Source: JAPUDQ01 sp964573015 (lineage in GTDB: Bacteria; Patescibacteriota; Saccharimonadia; Saccharimonadales; Saccharimonadaceae). From it: a stretch of DNA of 64,000 bases. Shown here one piece after another: positions 23,767 through 31,478 of the stretch. Position 1 is the stretch's first letter, and the number at the start of each line of letters is the position of its first letter. The notes under the pieces were generated by a model. It was not told where the DNA came from. It saw only the letters and a program-made list of their open reading frames with translations, and made no database searches. Made by a program: the position numbers and the translations under genes. The DNA lies in the NCBI GenBank assembly GCA_964573015.1, contig CAZNHZ010000003.1, positions 1 through 64,000 on the forward strand, given 5' to 3'.

Positions 23767-24630
23767 CTATTCTAGCACACCCTCGAGATAGGTGCGAGCC
23801 TCATCAAGCGGCAGCCACCGAACAAAATCATGTCGCTTCAGCCATGTAACCTGTCGTTTGGCCAGCCGGCGGTCTTTGATAATAAATAGCTCTTTGGCTT
23901 TTTCAAGGGTGATCTCACCATCAAAATACCGCTTGATAATCGGGTAGATGTTTCCGCTCATGCTTTCGTGATCCCAACCATAGCGAAGCGCAAGTGATTT
24001 GGCTTCATCGATGATGGGACCGGCAAATATCTCATTAGCACGGGCCGTAATGCGCCGATCAAGCTCTGTTTTTTCTGTTGCTATAGCTACAACGTATGTG
24101 TTTTTGGATACATTTTCACCCCTGTTAGTATTTATGCCGCCTTGTTCCAAAGTCCGAACAAGATGACGCTTGTTATCACGGTTATACGGTGGCGAAATAC
24201 GATGTGTGTTTAACAACGCATGTAACTGTGCAGTGTTTAATTTTTCAAGCTCCTGCCGCCGCCTCGCATCAGCATCCGGCCCGAACTTATAGTCAAGCAC
24301 CAGCCCGTCGATATACAGTCCTGTCCCGCCAACTACGAACGGCACGCGGCCGCGACGACGAATATCGTCGATCGCAACCCGCGCCATGCGCTGGAAATCC
24401 GCTGCCGTAAATCGCTCGTCAGGATCAACCACGTCAAGGAGATGGTGTGGCACTCTTGCCTGGTCCTCTTGGGTCGGTTTGGCTGTACCGATATCCATAC
24501 CCCGATAGACCGTCCGAGAGTCAGCACAAATAATTTCACCGCCATAGCGCTCGGCTAGCTCGAGTGCCAAAGCACTCTTGCCACTCGCCGTTGGACCAGC
24601 TATGACCATCAGGAGATTACTGGTCGCCAT
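23767..24630 (-). CDS. miaA: tRNA dimethylallyltransferase
   Basis: 287 residues. It adds an isopentenyl group to A37 of tRNAs reading U-starting codons. P-loop GPTASGKSALALELA (residues 11-25), GGEIICADSRTVYRGMDIGTAKP and VVGGTGLYIDGLV are all family motifs. It is somewhat short at the C-terminus, as in other small genomes. It overlaps the atl gene by 22 bases and is last in the thrS-atl-miaA operon. No miaB is in the window. Confidence 0.96.
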   Translation of the reverse strand: MATSNLLMVIAGPTASGKSALALELAERYGGEIICADSRTVYRGMDIGTAKPTQEDQARVPHHLLDVVDPDERFTAADFQRMARVAIDDIRRRGRVPFVVGGTGLYIDGLVLDYKFGPDADARRRQELEKLNTAQLHALLNTHRISPPYNRDNKRHLVRTLEQGGINTNRGENVSKNTYVVAIATEKTELDRRITARANEIFAGPIIDEAKSLALRYGWDHESMSGNIYPIIKRYFDGEITLEKAKELFIIKDRRLAKRQVTWLKRHDFVRWLPLDEARTYLEGVLE

Positions 24631-24914
24631 CGCCGCTCCTCAAAATCAACTATCCGATAGTCTTTAACTGGGATACCCTCGGCCTCAAGTGCCGTCCGGT
24701 GCCCATCTTTGCCGCCATAGTATCCGCTGGCACAGTCGCCAAGACGGTTGACCACGCGGTGCCACGGCAGATCAGTCGGACCAAAGTGAGCCAAACCGCC
24801 GACTTGCCGCGCCGCATAGGGCTGCCCCGCTATCGCCGCAATATCACCATAGGTCATTACTCGACCTCGAGGGATTTCAGCAACAATTTTATAGACTAAT
24901 TGTTTAAATTCCAT
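24609..24914 (-). CDS. Alkyltransferase-like protein (ATL), MGMT family
   Basis: 101 residues, matching the DNA-binding C-domain of O6-alkylguanine-DNA methyltransferase (IPRGRVMTYGDIA, AARQVGG, LPWHRVVNRLG). The catalytic PCHRV cysteine is replaced by Trp (PWHRVV), so it cannot take the alkyl group. Proteins with this change are ATLs, which bind alkylated guanine and hand it to nucleotide excision repair. It starts 3 bases after thrS and overlaps miaA, an unusual operon partner for both. Confidence 0.9.
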   Translation of the reverse strand: MEFKQLVYKIVAEIPRGRVMTYGDIAAIAGQPYAARQVGGLAHFGPTDLPWHRVVNRLGDCASGYYGGKDGHRTALEAEGIPVKDYRIVDFEERRWRPVIS

Positions 24915-24917
24915 AAA

Positions 24918-26768
24918 CTACAACGATGATTTACTGGCACGACCACGGGCTTCGTTTTCGAGACTACCGAGAAATTGCTCGACTTCGTAGTCTCGTTCGG
25001 CATCACCAGGCACCGCCAGATCGGCCCGGACACGCGGCTTGAGACGCTTGTCGGCGACTTCTTTATCGCCGATCACCACCGTGTACGGCACTTTCCATAA
25101 TTCGGCGGCTCGGATCTTTTTGCCGACCGATTCGTTGCTGTCATCTACAGTGACACGCAGGCCTTTATCTTTGGCGGATGATGTAAGCTGTTGTACAAAA
25201 TTCATCACCTCATCGCTATCTTTGACCTGGATGATCCGGAGCTGCTCCGGTGCTAACCATAGGGGGAATTTACCAGCATAATGTTCGATAAGCAGCATGA
25301 TGAACCTCTCAAACGAACCTAAGATAGCCCTATGTATCATAACTGGCGTCTTCTGCTCTCCGCCTTGATCAGTATAGGTCAACCCAAATCGTTTTGGCAT
25401 CGCAAAATCCAATTGAATCGTTGCAAGCTGTGTTTGACGCCCAAGCGCATCTTTAAACATGAAGTCAAGCTTCGGCCCATAAATAGCAGCCTCGCCTTCC
25501 ATCCGTTTTGCCTCAAGACTATGTTTGTCACTCACCTTCTGGAGCATGTCTTCAGCCTGATCCCAATCTGCAGGATCACCGATGTATTTATCTGGCTCAG
25601 ATTGATCACGTACTGACAGGGATACCCAGTGCTCCCCCCAGAGCCCAAGATTACGATAGAACTCTTCTACGACTGATGCCAGCATCGATGCCTCTTGTTC
25701 TATCTGGTCGGCGCGACAAAAGGTATGGCCATCATCAACAGTGAACCCACGTGTGCGTTGCAAACCGCCAATCTGGCCCGGTTTCTCGTCACGATATTGC
25801 ATCGTCTGTTCAATATAGCGAAGCGGTAGGTCACGATAGCTTCGCATTCGTGAAGCATAAATCTGGGTGTGGTGCGGGCAGTTTACGGGCTTTAGTACGA
25901 ACTCTTGATCATAGTGGCTTTTGACATGGAACAATTCTTCAGAAAACTTGCTCGCATGCCCAGATGTTTCATAAAGCTCAATTTTAGCAAGATGTGGAAT
26001 TGAGACGGGTAGCATGTCATACTGCTTGCTAATATCTTTGAGGGCGCTCTTAAGCTCCTCAATAATCACTGTGCCTCGAGGGGTATAGAGTGGTAAGCCT
26101 GGGCCTACTAGATCTGAAAATGCAAACAAATCCAGCTCTTGCCCTAGCTTGCGGTGATCGCGGGCCTTGGCTTCTTCAAGCTGCTTCAGATAGTCGTCTA
26201 GCTCTTTTTGATCTTGAAATGCCACACCGTAAAGTCGCTGCATTTGGGCGTTGTCGACTTTACTACGCCAGTACGCACCGGCCACGCGCATTAACTTAAA
26301 CGCACCCACACTACCGGTAGTAGTCGTGTGTGGACCACGACACAGATCAGTAAAATCACCGTCGGTATAAAATGACACTGTCTCAATAGCACCCTCACCA
26401 TCAGCCGCCAGACCGAGCTCGGCACTATCAAGCTCTTTAGCGACCGTGGTACCGGCGCGCTTGAGGTCGTTAAGTAACTCTTCTTTGTATGGCTGGTTGA
26501 CCCTGCGTGCCCAGTCGATGGCTTCATCAATCTTACGATCAGACTGCTCAAATGGATAATTCGCCTCGATGATCTTGCGCATCTCGGCTTCGATCCGACT
26601 AAAATCATCCTCAGAAATCTTAGTCTCACCAAGATCAATATCATAGTAAAAGCCGTTTTCGACTACCGGACCAACACCAAACTTGGCTTCTGGCCAGATA
26701 TGCTGCACTGCTTGCGCCGTAATGTGCGCCAAACTGTGTCGCATCGCGTATAGTTGTTCGTCGTTCAT
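24918..26768 (-). CDS. thrS: Threonyl-tRNA synthetase lacking the TGS domain
   Basis: 616 residues. It starts directly with the N2 editing domain (MRHSLAHITAQAVQHIWPEA), with no N-terminal ~60-residue TGS domain. Editing-site FTDLCRGPH, class II motifs (PLRYIEQTMQYRDE, MIHRAILGSFERFIMLLIEHY), the zinc ligand in VNCPHH and the C-terminal anticodon-binding domain are present. AAGGAG is 7 bases before ATG. A T-box-like leader precedes it (26785-26985). A basic tail (EARGRASKSSL) ends the protein. Confidence 0.96.
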   Translation of the reverse strand: MNDEQLYAMRHSLAHITAQAVQHIWPEAKFGVGPVVENGFYYDIDLGETKISEDDFSRIEAEMRKIIEANYPFEQSDRKIDEAIDWARRVNQPYKEELLNDLKRAGTTVAKELDSAELGLAADGEGAIETVSFYTDGDFTDLCRGPHTTTTGSVGAFKLMRVAGAYWRSKVDNAQMQRLYGVAFQDQKELDDYLKQLEEAKARDHRKLGQELDLFAFSDLVGPGLPLYTPRGTVIIEELKSALKDISKQYDMLPVSIPHLAKIELYETSGHASKFSEELFHVKSHYDQEFVLKPVNCPHHTQIYASRMRSYRDLPLRYIEQTMQYRDEKPGQIGGLQRTRGFTVDDGHTFCRADQIEQEASMLASVVEEFYRNLGLWGEHWVSLSVRDQSEPDKYIGDPADWDQAEDMLQKVSDKHSLEAKRMEGEAAIYGPKLDFMFKDALGRQTQLATIQLDFAMPKRFGLTYTDQGGEQKTPVMIHRAILGSFERFIMLLIEHYAGKFPLWLAPEQLRIIQVKDSDEVMNFVQQLTSSAKDKGLRVTVDDSNESVGKKIRAAELWKVPYTVVIGDKEVADKRLKPRVRADLAVPGDAERDYEVEQFLGSLENEARGRASKSSL

Positions 26769-26784
26769 GATAACTCTCCTTAAA

Positions 26785-26985
26785 AATTAAAAACACGCCG
26801 TGCGAGAATTATCTCTCTAGCGTGCCTCGGTCCGCCGGCTGGCGGAGGTTCCACCTCAGCAGTTACTCTTGCCGCATTTGGTATCGTCATCTGCGACCGC
26901 TCCAACGTGCTCAGCGGGTGGTTAGTCCGCTTCATTGCTTGTCTTAATAGTACCCTACCGCTGATGATAATTGCAATCCCTTCTC
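26785..26985 (-). promoter_or_regulatory. Probable T-box riboswitch in the thrS leader
   Basis: On the minus strand CTGAGG (26859-26854), the 7-base bulge TGGAACC (26853-26847), a 6-bp helix TCCGCC/GGCGGA (26846-26831) and CCGAGG (26830-26825) reproduce the T-box antiterminator plan, including its UGGNACC core, except for two G.A mismatches in the lower helix. A competing terminator-like hairpin, CACGC/GCGTG, ends in TTTTTAATTTTT (26824-26785). Upstream, to about 26985, is a ~120-base structured region that would hold stem I. An ACT (Thr) triplet near 26950 is a possible specifier, but I could not fix it. Uncharged tRNA-Thr would switch on thrS-atl-miaA. Confidence 0.6.
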
Positions 26986-27033
26986 TGTTTTGGTATGATT
27001 TTATCTGTTCCTTGTCAGCCTTGCGCTGCACGA

Positions 27034-27110
27034 GGGCGATTAGCTCATTTGGCTAGAGCGCGTCATTGACGTTGACGAGGTGATAGGTTCAAATCCTATA
27101 TCGCCCACCA
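27034..27110 (+). tRNA. tRNA-Val(GAC)
   Basis: 77 nt with encoded CCA. Acceptor GGGCGAT/ATCGCCC, anticodon loop TTGACGT (anticodon GAC) closed by CGTCA/TGACG, T-loop TTCAAAT. A hairpin follows at 27111-27148. Confidence 0.95.
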
Positions 27111-27148
27111 AGATAAATCCCCGCCGCAAGGTGGGGTTTTATCTTGGC
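27111..27148 (+). terminator. Terminator after tRNA-Val
   Basis: AAGATAAATCCCC pairs with GGGGTTTTATCTT around a short GC loop, giving a long hairpin with a T run in its 3' arm. Confidence 0.65.
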
Positions 27149-27276
27149 TAAAGATACGTATTCGAACCGTAGCCGCTTAGCGACAGGATTACATTATATT
27201 TTGATTCCTCTTTTGAGCCACAAGCATTTTATATTACAATAGACATAACAACTATTTAAAGGTGTGAGGTTACAAA

Positions 27277-27822
27277 ATGGATCTACGATCTAATCAGCGC
27301 GTTCAGGCGCAACCGCGATCAGAGGCGGCATCGGCCCACTACGAAGCAGCTACCCCGGCCTCGACTCGACGCTCGGCGCGTAGCGGTAAATTTAATAACC
27401 GTAAAATATGGCTACCAGTGGTGGTATTGCTACTGCTTGGGCTGGCCGGCGCAATTTTGTGGTTCACCGGTGGCGGAGCGCTCAGCTCGGTTGACCGCGG
27501 GAAGTATCAGGCAGTATTTCTGACAAACGGACAGGTTTATTTCGGTAAAATTACCGGTATTACGGCCGATGTCGTGACGCTGAGTGATATCTACTACTTA
27601 CAGCAACAAACGAGCGTCCAAAACCAGGACGACAAAGACAAGCAAGCTCAGGCGCAAAACCAAATGTCACTTGCCAAGCTTGGCAAGGAGCTTCACGGCC
27701 CGCAAGATCGTATGTACATTGAGCGTAGCCAGGTCCTCTTTTGGGAAAACCTAAAAGACGCCGAGAACAGCCAGGTCGTCAAGACGATTGAACAAGAAAA
27801 GCAACAAAATAAAAACAATTAA
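27277..27822 (+). CDS. Unknown single-pass membrane protein
   Basis: 181 residues; no family recognised. Residues 1-45 are hydrophilic and basic, one transmembrane helix spans about 46-68 (WLPVVVLLLLGLAGAILWF), and an outside or soluble domain follows. That domain has short beta-rich segments (YQAVFLTNGQVYFGKITGI, VVTLSDIYYL, MYIERSQVLFWENL) interrupted by a Gln/Asp-rich loop. The tail is Gln/Asn/Lys-rich. AAAGGTGTGAGG precedes ATG. The layout suggests a membrane-anchored small beta-barrel domain; no function can be given. Confidence 0.7.
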   Translation: MDLRSNQRVQAQPRSEAASAHYEAATPASTRRSARSGKFNNRKIWLPVVVLLLLGLAGAILWFTGGGALSSVDRGKYQAVFLTNGQVYFGKITGITADVVTLSDIYYLQQQTSVQNQDDKDKQAQAQNQMSLAKLGKELHGPQDRMYIERSQVLFWENLKDAENSQVVKTIEQEKQQNKNN

Positions 27823-27840
27823 ATAACCTCTGTTATGAAT

Positions 27841-27870
27841 AACCCGCCATATCACATGGCGGGTTTTTGT
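27841..27870 (+). terminator. Terminator after the 27277 gene
   Basis: AACCCGCCAT (27841-27850) and ATGGCGGGTT (27856-27865) form a perfect 10-bp stem followed by TTTGT. Confidence 0.85.
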
Positions 27871-27930
27871 TTGTCATATTTAACAGGGTTGATATGCAGT
27901 ACATGATATACTCTTAAGCATAAGCACCTC

Positions 27931-27959
27931 TTGACACAGCTATGTACATGTGCTACTAT
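27931..27959 (+). promoter_or_regulatory. Strong promoter of a leaderless small ORF
   Basis: TTGACA (27931-27936), a 17-base spacer ending TGC, and TACTAT (27954-27959). The expected start of transcription coincides with the ATG at 27966. Confidence 0.8.
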
Positions 27960-27965
27960 ATTGTC

Positions 27966-28085
27966 ATGGCCTCTACCAACACACACAGTACAGGTAGCCA
28001 TACCAACAAATCAGAACTCGAAAAGTTCGCGCTCCATTTTGAAGCCACCCCTGTCGAGGGCACTTCACGGAAGCGTTCGGTCTAG
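27966..28085 (+). CDS. 39-residue small protein, probably leaderless
   Basis: ATG at 27966 is 6 bases past the -10 of a near-consensus promoter, so the mRNA would start at or next to the ATG. The protein is hydrophilic: a Thr/Ser/His-rich start (MASTNTHSTGSHT), a short possible helix (SELEKFALHFEA) and a basic end (GTSRKRSV). A hairpin at 28109-28142 closes the unit. No homologue is recognised. Evidence for expression is the promoter and terminator; evidence for coding is weak because of its size. It could instead be an sRNA. Confidence 0.5.
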   Translation: MASTNTHSTGSHTNKSELEKFALHFEATPVEGTSRKRSV

Positions 28086-28108
28086 CCCAAAGCTTGACCG
28101 CCTGTACG

Positions 28109-28142
28109 AAGAACTCCCTCTGTTCAAGCTGGGGGAGTTCTT
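28109..28142 (+). terminator. Hairpin closing the 27966 unit
   Basis: AAGAACTCCC (28109-28118) and GGGAGTTCTT (28133-28142), a perfect 10-bp stem. The T run after it is weak. Confidence 0.6.
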
Positions 28143-28215
28143 GTAATTTGCAGTCTATTTGTACGTTTTACCCACAATAGTGCTGAGGTTATCCACTAGC
28201 TTTTTTTATAGCGGT

Positions 28216-28233
28216 ATGTCAATATATTGACAT
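28216..28233. promoter_or_regulatory. Perfect 18-bp palindrome, probable NrdR box
   Basis: ATGTCAATATATTGACAT is self-complementary over 18 bases and has the AT-rich centre of known NrdR boxes. It overlaps the first two bases of the nrdR start codon, so bound repressor would block transcription at the start site. Autoregulation is inferred. Confidence 0.7.
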
Positions 28234-28657
28234 GGTATGTCCGTATTGTCAGCACACCGACACTCGAGTGACGAATTCCCGTCACCATAAAGATCAGCCC
28301 AAAATATGGCGGCGGCGTCACTGTGAACGCTGTAAAACGACTTTTACCACCTACGAACAGATAGCCGAAAAAGAACTCCCCCTTGTCATTACCGACCAAG
28401 GACAGGCTCCTTTTAGCCGTCCAAGACTACTCATATCTATCTACGGCGCCCTACCGGAGTCGCTTTCACGGGCTGATGACGCGGCTGCTTTGGTTGAGAC
28501 GACGTATCAAAAATTATGCGCATCATCACCGGCTGTTTTGGACCCGCAAACCATAGCACACCACACTTATGAGACGCTGCGCCGCTTTTCGCCGGCGGCA
28601 GGCTTGATTTATGGTGTCAGCCATAATATCGTCACTGCCGATTCGTTACGCCGATAA
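28232..28657 (+). CDS. nrdR: NrdR transcriptional repressor
   Basis: 141 residues, slightly short but complete. The N-terminal zinc ribbon has two CxxC pairs (CPYC and CERC) in the family frame DTRVTNSRHHKDQPKIWRRRHCERC. The ATP-cone follows from about residue 47. NrdR senses ATP/dATP and represses ribonucleotide reductase genes; none is in the window. No Shine-Dalgarno sequence precedes ATG, and the operator palindrome abuts it, so the mRNA is probably leaderless. It converges on the GT2 gene. Confidence 0.93.
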   Translation: MVCPYCQHTDTRVTNSRHHKDQPKIWRRRHCERCKTTFTTYEQIAEKELPLVITDQGQAPFSRPRLLISIYGALPESLSRADDAAALVETTYQKLCASSPAVLDPQTIAHHTYETLRRFSPAAGLIYGVSHNIVTADSLRR

Positions 28658-28667
28658 AGACGATATC

Positions 28668-30284
28668 TTAGAGGCGAGCTTTGCCGTCATCACCGACAAC
28701 CGCCTTGTCGGTAACATCAAAGCGCTCAAGATACTTGCCAAAAAGCAACCTGGTCTGGGAATTGATCGCTGCCGCTGAGCCGTATGCCAAACTCGTGAGC
28801 GGCATAAGCACCCACTGCAACACCAGCCATACGGTTCGATGCCGTTTATAACGCGCCGGCCGTGGCGGCAGCATCTTAAACGATACAAAGACCGATACAA
28901 ACAAGCCGATCATCGCTACTCTCTGGACGTTGCTGACGATCTCGGGTAGCTGATGTGCGGCAACGCTTCGGGCGGCCTCAGGATTGATAAGCAGCGGCCC
29001 AAATGCTCCAAAAGTGATAATAATCGCCGCCGATGCCCATGAGACATGACCTTCTAGTAACCGTCCAAACTTAGCCAGCCCGTCCAGGAGCGGCACAGTA
29101 CGGTTGCGGTGAAACAGTTTTGAGGCCACGTAGGCCACATCGGAAGCACCGTAGGCCCAGCGTCGTACCTGAATAAACTGCGCCATCAAGGTCTTTTTGT
29201 AGCCGGTTGATAACACGGCATCCTGATAAATCGGCACGTAAATCGGCTCGACGCTATAGTTACCGTCATAGCGGAAATAGCTGCGCCAAAATTGGTGTCC
29301 GTCTTCGACTATCGTGCGGGTGCTCCAAAAATCCATGTCAATCAATGCCGCCAAACTCTGTGAATGTGAGGCAAAATTACGCAGCATATGCGGCCGCAAG
29401 CTGTTGATCAGATTCCAAAACGAGTTACCCGTCGCCACCACCCGCATCGGCGCCGGCACGTCCCAAATGTTATTAAGAAACAGCGTCAGCGGCTGAAAGG
29501 CGGCGTGTCGCGGGTCAGGATGCAGGATATATTCATACGTCAGGTAGGCAAAATAGCTGCGATGCGGCCGGTTATCGCTATCGAGCGTTGTGACAATTAC
29601 ATTATCTGGGTCAATGCCCTGACGCTCAATCACCCGCTGTAATTCAAATCCGGCATACGTGATATTGCCGCCCTTGCCCGGGACTTCGTTTGGCAGATCT
29701 TTGGGGTGCTTAACCACAATCATATCGGCAAAATGACGGTGATATTCCTGCCTCAAGGCCTTAACTGTCGCTTCAACATCGGGACCGCCGCGTTCTTCAT
29801 AGGCAATCATCAAAATCAGATGGCTCAAGTCGTAATCACTGTCCATTACCGCTCGGATCGTCGGTTCTAGCACATCACGACTTTCATTGTATGTTGCAAT
29901 AATTACGGCATTGTATATATCGTCAGGCACTTTATGCCCGGTAGTGGCCGCCAATTGCTTGAGATTGAGTCGATGAATTTTGTCATTGGTTACTGACTCA
30001 AGCGCGGCTTCGGGGTCAGCCAGATCGGCCAACCGAGCAGCCCAGTCCATCCGCTGAGCACGACGCAGCGTATTATACCCCTGTACGGTACGGATAGCCA
30101 TGGCACTAGCTTTGACGAAATAACTAATGATATAAACGATGATAAATGCTGCCGCCAACAGCGGATTGATAAAACTGAGAACAAACGGCGCCAGAATCAT
30201 GGTATAACTCAAAATACCGGGAAGCATCTCAAAAAAACGATACTTAGCTGTACGATTACCGATGGGGATTTCAAGATCGGTCAT
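28668..30284 (-). CDS. Processive family-2 glycosyltransferase
   Basis: 538 residues. Cytosolic GT-A domain with VIIATYNES (near residue 126), the DxD-like TTLDSDN (near 235), catalytic EDGHQFW (near 326) and QVRRW (near 373). The last is the D,D,D,QxxRW signature of processive synthases such as cellulose or hyaluronan synthase. Two transmembrane helices precede and about four follow the catalytic domain. It probably makes or exports a surface polysaccharide; the sugar is unknown. It overlaps the upstream 3-TM protein by one base. Confidence 0.85.
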   Translation of the reverse strand: MTDLEIPIGNRTAKYRFFEMLPGILSYTMILAPFVLSFINPLLAAAFIIVYIISYFVKASAMAIRTVQGYNTLRRAQRMDWAARLADLADPEAALESVTNDKIHRLNLKQLAATTGHKVPDDIYNAVIIATYNESRDVLEPTIRAVMDSDYDLSHLILMIAYEERGGPDVEATVKALRQEYHRHFADMIVVKHPKDLPNEVPGKGGNITYAGFELQRVIERQGIDPDNVIVTTLDSDNRPHRSYFAYLTYEYILHPDPRHAAFQPLTLFLNNIWDVPAPMRVVATGNSFWNLINSLRPHMLRNFASHSQSLAALIDMDFWSTRTIVEDGHQFWRSYFRYDGNYSVEPIYVPIYQDAVLSTGYKKTLMAQFIQVRRWAYGASDVAYVASKLFHRNRTVPLLDGLAKFGRLLEGHVSWASAAIIITFGAFGPLLINPEAARSVAAHQLPEIVSNVQRVAMIGLFVSVFVSFKMLPPRPARYKRHRTVWLVLQWVLMPLTSLAYGSAAAINSQTRLLFGKYLERFDVTDKAVVGDDGKARL

Positions 30285-30658
30285 TATTGTGATAATGACA
30301 CCACTTTAAAAATCGACAAAAAGAAAACTATAGCAATACCTAGCAAGGATGTACCCAAATAGACAAATCCAAGTGCAAACTGACGACCGCGCTCCTGGTA
30401 CAGTTTTGCACTTATCATCAGATGAGTTGTAAAAACTATCACGCCAAAAACGATGAAGTTCAGCAAATAGTACCACTGGTCGAGCGAGTAGTTCTTACTA
30501 TCAAAGCTGGAGTAGCGCACCGGCACGCGCAGCTCTCCGGGACGAATGTAGATGGCGCCGATTACGATAATCACCAACACCATAAAGCCCAGACCGATCA
30601 GCGCAAAGACATACTTGCGATCTCCTAAAAGCGAACGGAGCTTAAGCTGTTCAAACAT
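30284..30658 (-). CDS. Unknown three-helix membrane protein
   Basis: 124 residues with transmembrane stretches near 17-37, 62-82 and 98-118. No family recognised. TATAAT (30672-30667) is 8 bases before ATG with no ribosome-binding site, so leaderless. It overlaps the GT2 gene by one base and is co-transcribed with it, so it may assist polysaccharide synthesis or export (inference from position). Confidence 0.65.
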   Translation of the reverse strand: MFEQLKLRSLLGDRKYVFALIGLGFMVLVIIVIGAIYIRPGELRVPVRYSSFDSKNYSLDQWYYLLNFIVFGVIVFTTHLMISAKLYQERGRQFALGFVYLGTSLLGIAIVFFLSIFKVVSLSQ

Positions 30659-30679
30659 ATAAGCTTATTATACCTCATC

Positions 30680-30753
30680 TGGTGCGAGTAGAGAGAATCG
30701 AACTCTCGTCCCAACCTTGGGAAGGTTATATTCTACCACTAAACTATACTCGC
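30680..30753 (-). tRNA. tRNA-Gly(CCC)
   Basis: 74 nt with encoded CCA. Acceptor GCGAGTA/TACTCGC, anticodon loop TTCCCAA (anticodon CCC), T-loop TTCGATT. Confidence 0.95.
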
Positions 30754-30759
30754 TCGTCT

Positions 30760-30960
30760 GGTCACACTTTCGCATCGCTGCGCTTTTTGCAAGCAAGTGA
30801 CCAAAAGGTCCCCATGACCCCTCCTCTTCGATGAGAATCAAAGATTTTCATCGTACCAAACAAAATCATAGATTTTGTTTGAAAGGAGGAGCGACGACGA
30901 TATCGCAACAATTTTGACTACTTGATCGTCAAAATTTAGCGAGATCAAAGTCAGTTCCGA
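30760..30960. repeat. Hairpin array between tRNA-Thr and tRNA-Gly
   Basis: A gene-free 200 bases with three perfect inverted repeats. They are CGATGAGAATC/GATTTTCATCG (30829-30853, 3-base loop, one G.T pair), AAACAAAATC/GATTTTGTTT (30858-30880, 3-base loop) and AATTTTGAC/GTCAAAATT (30910-30936). The first two lie between CTCC (30821-) and GGAG (30885-), which could close a three-way junction. GGTCAC/GTGACC at 30760-30802 is a fourth pair. Confidence 0.55.
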
Positions 30961-30962
30961 CG

Positions 30963-31038
30963 TGGAGCCACCTGCCGGGATCGAACCGGCGACCTTCTCG
31001 TTACGAATGAGATGCTCTACCGACTGAGCTAAGGTGGC
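30963..31038 (-). tRNA. tRNA-Thr(CGT)
   Basis: 76 nt with encoded CCA. Acceptor GCCACCT/AGGTGGC, anticodon loop TTCGTAA (anticodon CGT), T-loop TTCGATC. The last anticodon-stem pair is an A.C mismatch. TATAAT on the minus strand (31056-31051) lies 12 bases upstream. Confidence 0.93.
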
Positions 31039-31070
31039 GTCACCGCTCTATTATACCAAACCGGCCTCTG

Positions 31071-31099
31071 TTGCGTAACTATCCAAAATTTGCTACTAT
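31071..31099 (+). promoter_or_regulatory. Promoter upstream of tRNA-Asp
   Basis: TTGCGT (31071-31076), a 17-base spacer ending TGC, and TACTAT (31094-31099). It diverges from the tRNA-Thr promoter. The transcript would have a ~125-base leader before tRNA-Asp with a perfect hairpin, GGACAAAAA/TTTTTGTCC (31134-31155). Confidence 0.65.
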
Positions 31100-31232
31100 A
31101 GCCAAGTCGATTTCGCTTTATGTGTGACTGCTGCGGACAAAAAGTATTTTTTGTCCGAAAGTAAAAAGCGATGCAGAGCAAGCGGTTTCTCGGACAGATC
31201 TGAAAACCAGCGCTCAAAGTCGATTTTGACGC

Positions 31233-31310
31233 GGGCTCGTAGTGAAGCTGGCCTATCACGCCTCCCTGTCACGGAGGAGATCGCCGGTTCGAATCCGGTC
31301 GGGCCCGCCA
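31233..31310 (+). tRNA. tRNA-Asp(GTC)
   Basis: 78 nt with encoded CCA. Acceptor GGGCTCG/CGGGCCC with discriminator G73 (the Asp identity base). Anticodon loop CTGTCAC (GTC) is closed by CCTCC/GGAGG. The D-arm GTGA/TCAC has a ten-base loop. Confidence 0.92.
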
Positions 31311-31319
31311 GACTGTTAA

Positions 31320-31349
31320 TAAAAACCACCCAGGTAGGTGGTTTTTTGT
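31320..31349 (+). terminator. Terminator after tRNA-Asp
   Basis: AAAACCACC (from 31322) pairs with GGTGGTTTT and is followed by a T run. Confidence 0.85.
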
Positions 31350-31421
31350 GTGCAGACCGTCGCAGCCAACGAATTTCAAATACCCTGTACCAGGACCCAC
31401 CGACAAGCCTGCAAAATAGGC

Positions 31422-31450
31422 TTGAAATCCTCTCGAGAGACCTCTATAAT
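31422..31450 (+). promoter_or_regulatory. Promoter of the paired surface-protein genes
   Basis: TTGAAA (31422-31427), a 17-base spacer and TATAAT (31445-31450). The leader to ATG 31479 is about 22 bases and lacks a clear Shine-Dalgarno sequence. Confidence 0.8.
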
Positions 31451-31478
31451 GAATATTGGATAATTATAAAAAACAAAT

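Noticed and set aside
26780..27031. 83-codon ORF upstream of thrS
   Set aside because: It lies across the T-box-like leader and terminator and resembles no protein.
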